A stretch of DNA of 9,181 bases from Actinomycetes bacterium (GTDB lineage: Bacteria > Actinomycetota > Acidimicrobiia > UBA5794): contig JAUVQC010000036.1 of assembly GCA_030598305.1 (NCBI GenBank), forward strand, positions 1-9,181. The letters run 5' to 3'. Position numbers and translations under genes: made by a program. The notes under the pieces are model-generated. The model made no database searches, had not been told where the DNA came from, and worked only from the letters and a program-made list of their open reading frames with translations. Position 1 is the first letter of the stretch; every line of letters starts with the position of its first letter. Below are positions 5,576 to 9,181 of the stretch, in pieces.

Positions 5576-6412
5576 TCAGCTCGGATGTCCGACTTCTGAT
5601 CTCTGTCTGAGACTCTTGGACCCGAGGACCACGAAGAACAACACGATCGGGATGAGGGCCATGGTGGCAGAGCCCGAAGTGCCGGCGTGGTAGCTGACGA
5701 CAAGCCCCCCGGTCACGGAGAACACCCCGATCACGCCAGCGGTAAGCATCATCGTGGGCACACGTCGAACGAGCAGTGCCGCTGTTGCAGGCGGTCCGAC
5801 CATCAGGCCGAACACGAGCAGGGTTCCCACTGTCTGGAATGAACCGACGATTGCAAGTGTGATGAGCACGAGCAGGATGCCGTGGGTCATTCGGGGTCTG
5901 AGTCCGAAAAGCTCGGCCTTCTCCTCGTTGAACGCGAGCACGAGGAGCCTGCGAAAGAGCAGCATCGTACCGCCGACGGTGATGATTGCCACCACGGCGA
6001 GAACCGCGACATCGGCCACGGTGACACCGAGGACATTGCCGAAGAGGATCGCCGCGAGCGTGCCGTCGGATCCGGGTGTTGTTGAGATGAGGATGACACC
6101 GAGCGCGAGCATGCCCGCAAAGAGCAATCCGATGCCCGTGTCCTCGGAGAATTCCGTCTGGCGGTGTACGAAGTTGATCCCGAGGACCATCACCAGTGCT
6201 GCTCCGACCGCGCCAAGGAGCACGTTGAAGTCGAATAGCACGGCCAGGGCGATGCCGGGGATCACGCCATGGACGAGAGCATCGCCGAGGAATGTCATGC
6301 CGCGGATGACGACCCATGTACCGACCACGGCGAAGACAATCGCCGCCAGCGAGCCTGCGATCAAGGCTCGCTGCTGGATGCCGAGCGCAAACGGGTCAAG
6401 TAGCCAATCCAT
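5576..6412 (-). CDS. Zinc/manganese-type ABC transporter permease (ABC-3 family)
   Basis: A 278-residue, highly hydrophobic protein with about eight membrane segments. The family signature GMTFLGDALVHGVIPGIALAVLF lies near residues 37-59, and the coupling region NEEKAELFGLRPRMTH follows the middle helices. It resembles the permeases of ZnuB, MntB and AztB type, which move Zn(II) or Mn(II) across the inner membrane with an ATPase and a solute-binding protein. The MDWLLDPFALGIQQRALI start is reminiscent of AztB. ATG 6412 has GGAG four bases upstream; extending to ATG 6493 would run through the 14-bp inverted repeat and is rejected. Neither an ATPase nor a binding protein gene is next to it: upstream is the cyclophilin and downstream is convergent whiB. 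The partners must be elsewhere. The metal cannot be told from sequence. Confidence 0.88.
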   Translation of the reverse strand: MDWLLDPFALGIQQRALIAGSLAAIVFAVVGTWVVIRGMTFLGDALVHGVIPGIALAVLFDFNVLLGAVGAALVMVLGINFVHRQTEFSEDTGIGLLFAGMLALGVILISTTPGSDGTLAAILFGNVLGVTVADVAVLAVVAIITVGGTMLLFRRLLVLAFNEEKAELFGLRPRMTHGILLVLITLAIVGSFQTVGTLLVFGLMVGPPATAALLVRRVPTMMLTAGVIGVFSVTGGLVVSYHAGTSGSATMALIPIVLFFVVLGSKSLRQRSEVGHPS

Positions 6413-6449
6413 GGCGCTCCACGGTAGCGGGCGGCCCTCCCCAAGAAGC

Positions 6450-6495
6450 TTTTGGCGTGGCTTTCGGGCATATGTTCCCGCAAGCCACGCCAAAA
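6450..6495 (-). terminator. Perfect 14-bp inverted repeat after the cyclophilin gene
   Basis: TTTTGGCGTGGCTT (6450-6463) and AAGCCACGCCAAAA (6482-6495) are perfect inverted repeats. After one mismatch the stem continues with CGGG/CCCG around an eight-base loop (CATATGTT). On the minus strand the hairpin begins nine bases past the cyclophilin stop codon, the usual place for a terminator. However, on both strands the T-run lies before the stem and the A-run after it, opposite to an intrinsic terminator. A transcript end, an RNA-stability element or a metal-regulator operator before the permease gene are all possible. Confidence 0.5.
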
Positions 6496-6504
6496 CTCCC
6501 GGAG

Positions 6505-7017
6505 CTATGCGTCTGTGATCGTCATTGAGTTGATCGTGACGGGAGCAAGGGGGCGGTCCTGGGCGCCGGTGGCGGCCGCGGCGATGGCATCGACGATTTC
6601 GAGCCCTTCTGTGACCTCACCGAATATCGAATACTGATTCGGCAAGCCATAGTCGGCATGCATGATGAAGAACTGGGATCCGTTCGTGTTGGGTCCCGAA
6701 TTCGCCATGGCCAGCGTGCCTCGCTTGTAGGAGGACTTCGAATGGCCGAGCTCATCGCGGAAGCGGTATCCAGGGCCGCCGCGCCCTGTGCCGGTGGGAT
6801 CCCCACCCTGGACCATGAAACCGGGGATGACACGATGGAAGATCACGTCGTCGTAGAAACCATCGCCACCGAGGAACACGAAGTTGTTCACGGTCTGGGG
6901 CGCGTCGGCAGCATATAGGTCGACGGCGATGTCGCCGGCACTGGTGTGGATGACCGCCTTGTACTCCTTCGACAGGTCGATCGTCAGGTCGGGGGCGGTG
7001 TCGTACTGCTTGGTCAT
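6505..7017 (-). CDS. Cyclophilin-type peptidyl-prolyl cis-trans isomerase
   Basis: A 170-residue cytoplasmic protein made of a single cyclophilin domain (about 19-168), with no signal peptide. The catalytic block FHRVIPGFMVQGGD (60-73) keeps Arg62, Phe67, Met68 and Gln70. TLAMANSGPNTNGSQFFI (101-118) is the substrate-groove signature. The Trp that gives human CypA its cyclosporin sensitivity is Gly124 here, so drug sensitivity is expected to be low. ATG 7017 is chosen because GGAG stands five bases upstream; ATG 7032 and 7080 lack this and add unlike sequence. The enzyme speeds proline isomerisation in folding proteins. It is divergent from the molybdoenzyme gene and upstream of the permease, but the strong inverted repeat between them suggests they may not share a transcript. 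ppiA or ppiB naming cannot be decided. Confidence 0.93.
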   Translation of the reverse strand: MTKQYDTAPDLTIDLSKEYKAVIHTSAGDIAVDLYAADAPQTVNNFVFLGGDGFYDDVIFHRVIPGFMVQGGDPTGTGRGGPGYRFRDELGHSKSSYKRGTLAMANSGPNTNGSQFFIMHADYGLPNQYSIFGEVTEGLEIVDAIAAAATGAQDRPLAPVTINSMTITDA

Positions 7018-7052
7018 CGGATCTCCAGCCATCGGGGGAGGTGTACGGCGCC

Positions 7053-7058
7053 ACGATA
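7053..7058 (-). promoter_or_regulatory. Possible -10 element for the cyclophilin gene
   Basis: TATCGT on the minus strand fits TAnnnT. It would give a leader of roughly 30 bases with the GGAG site before ATG 7017. No clear -35 is seen. Confidence 0.25.
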
Positions 7059-7113
7059 GGTCGATCGTTGGAGCACCCACTCCTGTGCGTCATCGTTGAC
7101 ATGAGAACGCGAG

Positions 7114-7141
7114 TTGCAGTGTCGTCTGAACCTGATATACT
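7114..7141 (+). promoter_or_regulatory. Predicted promoter of the molybdoenzyme gene
   Basis: TATACT (7136-7141) matches the -10 consensus at five of six positions, preceded 16 bp upstream by TTGCAG (7114-7119), a weak -35. Transcription would begin near 7148, giving a leader of about 58 bases. A perfect TTGACA at 7096-7101 is too far from this -10 to belong to it. Confidence 0.5.
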
Positions 7142-7182
7142 GAGTTACAGAGTCAGTTACTCCGGAATTAAGTAACACTGAC
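7142..7182 (+). promoter_or_regulatory. GTTAC repeat cluster, likely operator
   Basis: AGTTAC occurs at 7143-7148 and 7155-7160. Its complement AGTAAC is at 7171-7176, forming GTTACT-N9-AGTAAC (7156-7176), flanked by GTCAG (7153-7157) and CTGAC (7178-7182). The cluster covers the predicted transcription start and early leader, the usual place for repressor binding. GAAAGG (7194-7199) then serves as ribosome binding site for GTG 7206. Confidence 0.45.
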
Positions 7183-7205
7183 AACATACCGATGAAAGGC
7201 ACATT

Positions 7206-9181
7206 GTGGCCAAGGTTGACCTCCATATCACTCGCAGGCAGTTCCTTGCGTCGGGCCTGACAGGCAGTGTTCTCATGGGGAGCCAGGTGCCCGGATTCGC
7301 CTCCAAGTATCCCGAACCTGCATGGTTCGCCAGTGGCGACGTGGTCACGACGTACAACTACTGCGATATGTGTCCATGGAAGTGCGGCATCGTCGTCGAG
7401 AGCGTTGACGGCAGGGTCGTCAAGATCGATGGCAACCCGTCAGATCCGAAGAGTCGCGGCATGCTGTGTGCAAGAGGGCAGGCCGGCGTCTCGTTCATGA
7501 ATGACCCGGACCGCCTGCGGTCGCCGATGATCAGGACAGGTGAGCGAGGCGAGGGCAAGTTTCGCGAGGTCACGTGGGAAGAGGCCTTCGATTACACGGC
7601 AGAGAAGCTCCTCGCGATCAAGGACAGATATGGCCCTGAGGGTCTGGCCATCTTTGGACATACGACCGGCGATTCGTGGTTCGCCGAGTACTTCGCCCAG
7701 GCGTGGGGAACGCCGAACGCTGGTAAGCCTTCGACCTCCATCTGCCTCAGTCCCCGTGACGAGGCAGCGAAGCTCACGCTCGGCTTCCCCGCCGGGGGCC
7801 ACGAGCCCATGGACTGGGACGAGATGGAGTGCATCACGCTCATCGGCAGTCACATCGGTGAGGATTCGCGCAACACCGTCATGCAGGACTTCATCTCAGC
7901 GCACAGTCGAGGCGCCCAGGTGATCGTTGTTGATCCCCGTTTCTCGAGTGCCGCAGCCAAAGCTGACTACTGGCTTCCCATCAAGCCGGGCACCGATACG
8001 GCTCTCCTGCTTGCCTGGATCAACGTTCTCATTGCCGAAGATCTCTACGACAGCGCCTACCTCGATGAGTGGGCCAACGGTCTCGATGAACTCACATCGC
8101 ACGTTGCTGAGTACACACCTGAGTGGGCGGCTGGCATCACCGACCTCCCTGCCGGGCAGATCCGTGAGACCGCCCGTGTGATGGGTCGGCGGCATCCGAG
8201 GGCGGCGATCATGCCCGGTCGTCACACGACCTGGTACGGGAATGACACCCAACGGATGCGTGCGGTGTTCATCATCAACTCGCTGCTCGGCGCCTACGGA
8301 CGCCACGGTGGCTTGTATTTCAACAAGTCGGCTTTTCTCGACGCATACCCCCACCCGCCGTTCGCGGTTACCGGGAGTGCTGGTGGCTGTTCGGCCGAAC
8401 CTGGGGATGAGTCCGATGAACTTCCCCTCGGCCCCACGGGCAAGGCACGCGCCGATGGTGCGCGCGACACATTCCTGGCTGGTGCGACAGCAATCCAGGA
8501 GCTCATGGACCCGATGATCACGGGAGACCCATACCGCATCGCCGGTCTGGTGGTGTACGGCGTCAACCTCTTGCATTCCCTGCCGATGCCGGACCGAACG
8601 ATCGAGGCCCTGAAGGCACTCGACTTCGTGCTCGCCATAGACGTCCTCCCCCAGGAACACATCGCATGGGCCGATGTCGTACTGCCCGAGGCGACCTACC
8701 TCGAGCGGTACGACGAACTGTCGGTGATCGCCCACAAGACCCCGTTCATCCAGATGCGGGAACCTGCTGTTGCGCCGATGTACGACACGCTGCCGGGCTG
8801 GGTGATGGCGAGGGAACTCGGGAACCGGGTCGGTCTCGAAGCGTTCTTCAAGTGGGACACGATCGAGGAGTATCTCAATACGCGCCTTCGTTCGGTCGGA
8901 TCGAGTCTCGACAAGATGCACGATGAGGGTGGCGTGATCATCCAGAAGGGGAAGCCCTATCTCGAGGACTTCGAGGACGAGTCACCCTTCCATACGCCAT
9001 CGGGCAAGATCGAGCTCTCATCTGTGGTGCTGTCTGATGCCGGCTTCGATGCGGTGCCGGTGTACGAACCCACCGATGAACCCCCTGCCGGCTACTTCAG
9101 GATGCTGTACGGGCGATCGCCTCAGCACACGTTTGCAAGGACACAGAACACTCCGGTGCTGAGTGACATCTACCCGGAGAA
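7206..9181 (+). CDS. Tat-exported molybdopterin oxidoreductase catalytic subunit (thiosulfate/polysulfide reductase type), truncated by the window edge
   Basis: An open frame of 658 codons runs off the right edge; the C-terminal guanine-dinucleotide-binding part is missing. The N-terminus has a twin-arginine signal (ITRRQFLASGLTGSVLMG, 8-25), so the folded enzyme is exported. Cys53, 56, 60 and 88 (C-x2-C-x3-C-x27-C) should bind the [4Fe-4S] cluster of the DMSO-reductase superfamily. Cys180 in STSICLSPRDEA is the probable molybdenum ligand, as in PsrA/PhsA. VVDPRFSSAAAKADYWLPIKPGTDTALLLAW (about 241-271), LGAYGRHGGLYFN and WADVVLPEATYLERYDE are typical superfamily stretches. Likely substrates are sulfur compounds, but arsenate, tetrathionate or others cannot be excluded. 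Partner electron-transfer (4Fe-4S) and membrane subunits would be expected downstream, outside the window. GTG 7206 has GAAAGG six bases upstream and places the Tat motif right at the N-terminus. Confidence 0.93.
   Translation, partial: MAKVDLHITRRQFLASGLTGSVLMGSQVPGFASKYPEPAWFASGDVVTTYNYCDMCPWKCGIVVESVDGRVVKIDGNPSDPKSRGMLCARGQAGVSFMNDPDRLRSPMIRTGERGEGKFREVTWEEAFDYTAEKLLAIKDRYGPEGLAIFGHTTGDSWFAEYFAQAWGTPNAGKPSTSICLSPRDEAAKLTLGFPAGGHEPMDWDEMECITLIGSHIGEDSRNTVMQDFISAHSRGAQVIVVDPRFSSAAAKADYWLPIKPGTDTALLLAWINVLIAEDLYDSAYLDEWANGLDELTSHVAEYTPEWAAGITDLPAGQIRETARVMGRRHPRAAIMPGRHTTWYGNDTQRMRAVFIINSLLGAYGRHGGLYFNKSAFLDAYPHPPFAVTGSAGGCSAEPGDESDELPLGPTGKARADGARDTFLAGATAIQELMDPMITGDPYRIAGLVVYGVNLLHSLPMPDRTIEALKALDFVLAIDVLPQEHIAWADVVLPEATYLERYDELSVIAHKTPFIQMREPAVAPMYDTLPGWVMARELGNRVGLEAFFKWDTIEEYLNTRLRSVGSSLDKMHDEGGVIIQKGKPYLEDFEDESPFHTPSGKIELSSVVLSDAGFDAVPVYEPTDEPPAGYFRMLYGRSPQHTFARTQNTPVLSDIYPE

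Noticed and set aside
5454..6317. Second minus-strand frame (287 codons) across the permease and the 3' end of whiB
   Set aside because: Arg/His/Pro-rich shadow translation in another frame of the permease gene, with no recognisable domain.
5754..6518. Plus-strand open frame (254 codons) opposite the permease gene
   Set aside because: Low-complexity Ser/Thr/Pro/Arg-rich translation with no motif; the minus-strand frame encodes an obvious membrane permease.
7096..7101. Perfect TTGACA as -35 of the molybdoenzyme gene
   Set aside because: The only good -10 (7136-7141) is 34 bp away, and no TAnnnT lies at 16-18 bp.
7896..8921. Long minus-strand open frame (341 codons) opposite the molybdoenzyme
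   Set aside because: It lies wholly antisense to a clearly recognised gene, has no family motif, and is the usual shadow frame of high-GC coding DNA.
1..9181. Mobile element, CRISPR array, tRNA or phage genes
   Set aside because: No transposase, integrase, regularly spaced repeat, tRNA-like fold or phage protein was seen on either strand.

Overview
The window comes from an actinobacterium (Actinomycetota). Three independent markers support this: a WhiB-family Fe-S regulator (a family confined to actinobacteria and their phages), a bacterial proteasome activator (Bpa, actinobacterial) and a PAC2-family protein of the actinobacterial type. GC is fairly high but not extreme. The genus cannot be named from the sequence. 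No rRNA, tRNA, CRISPR array, transposase or other sign of a mobile element was seen, and coding is dense (about 93 percent), so this looks like ordinary chromosome.

Layout. (1) Positions 1-2315, minus strand: most of a membrane-anchored penicillin-acylase-type Ntn hydrolase; its C-terminus lies beyond the left edge. (2) Positions 2333-3778, plus strand: bpa followed by a PAC2-family gene, each behind its own promoter-like sequence with the same geometry and each apparently starting leaderless. (3) Positions 3775-4347, minus strand: a small tail-anchored FHA-domain protein whose stop codon overlaps the PAC2 stop. (4) Positions 4471-5547, plus strand: a CBS-CBS-BON protein, then whiB; between them are a perfect 11-bp hairpin over the CBS stop codon and a 9-bp dyad upstream of whiB. 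(5) Positions 7017-5576, minus strand: a cyclophilin and then a zinc/manganese-type ABC permease, separated by a perfect 14-bp inverted repeat. (6) Position 7206 to the right edge, plus strand: a large Tat-exported molybdopterin oxidoreductase of the thiosulfate/polysulfide reductase type, truncated by the window.

Two themes emerge, both inferred. Bpa and PAC2 point to protein turnover by the actinobacterial 20S proteasome, although no proteasome subunit genes are in the window. The CBS-BON protein, WhiB and the molybdoenzyme point to redox or low-oxygen physiology. No clearly new multi-gene system is visible. The most interesting points are the bpa-PAC2 pair with matching leaderless promoters, the altered C-terminal gate-opening motif of Bpa (GLYL instead of GQYL), and several well-formed dyads between genes.
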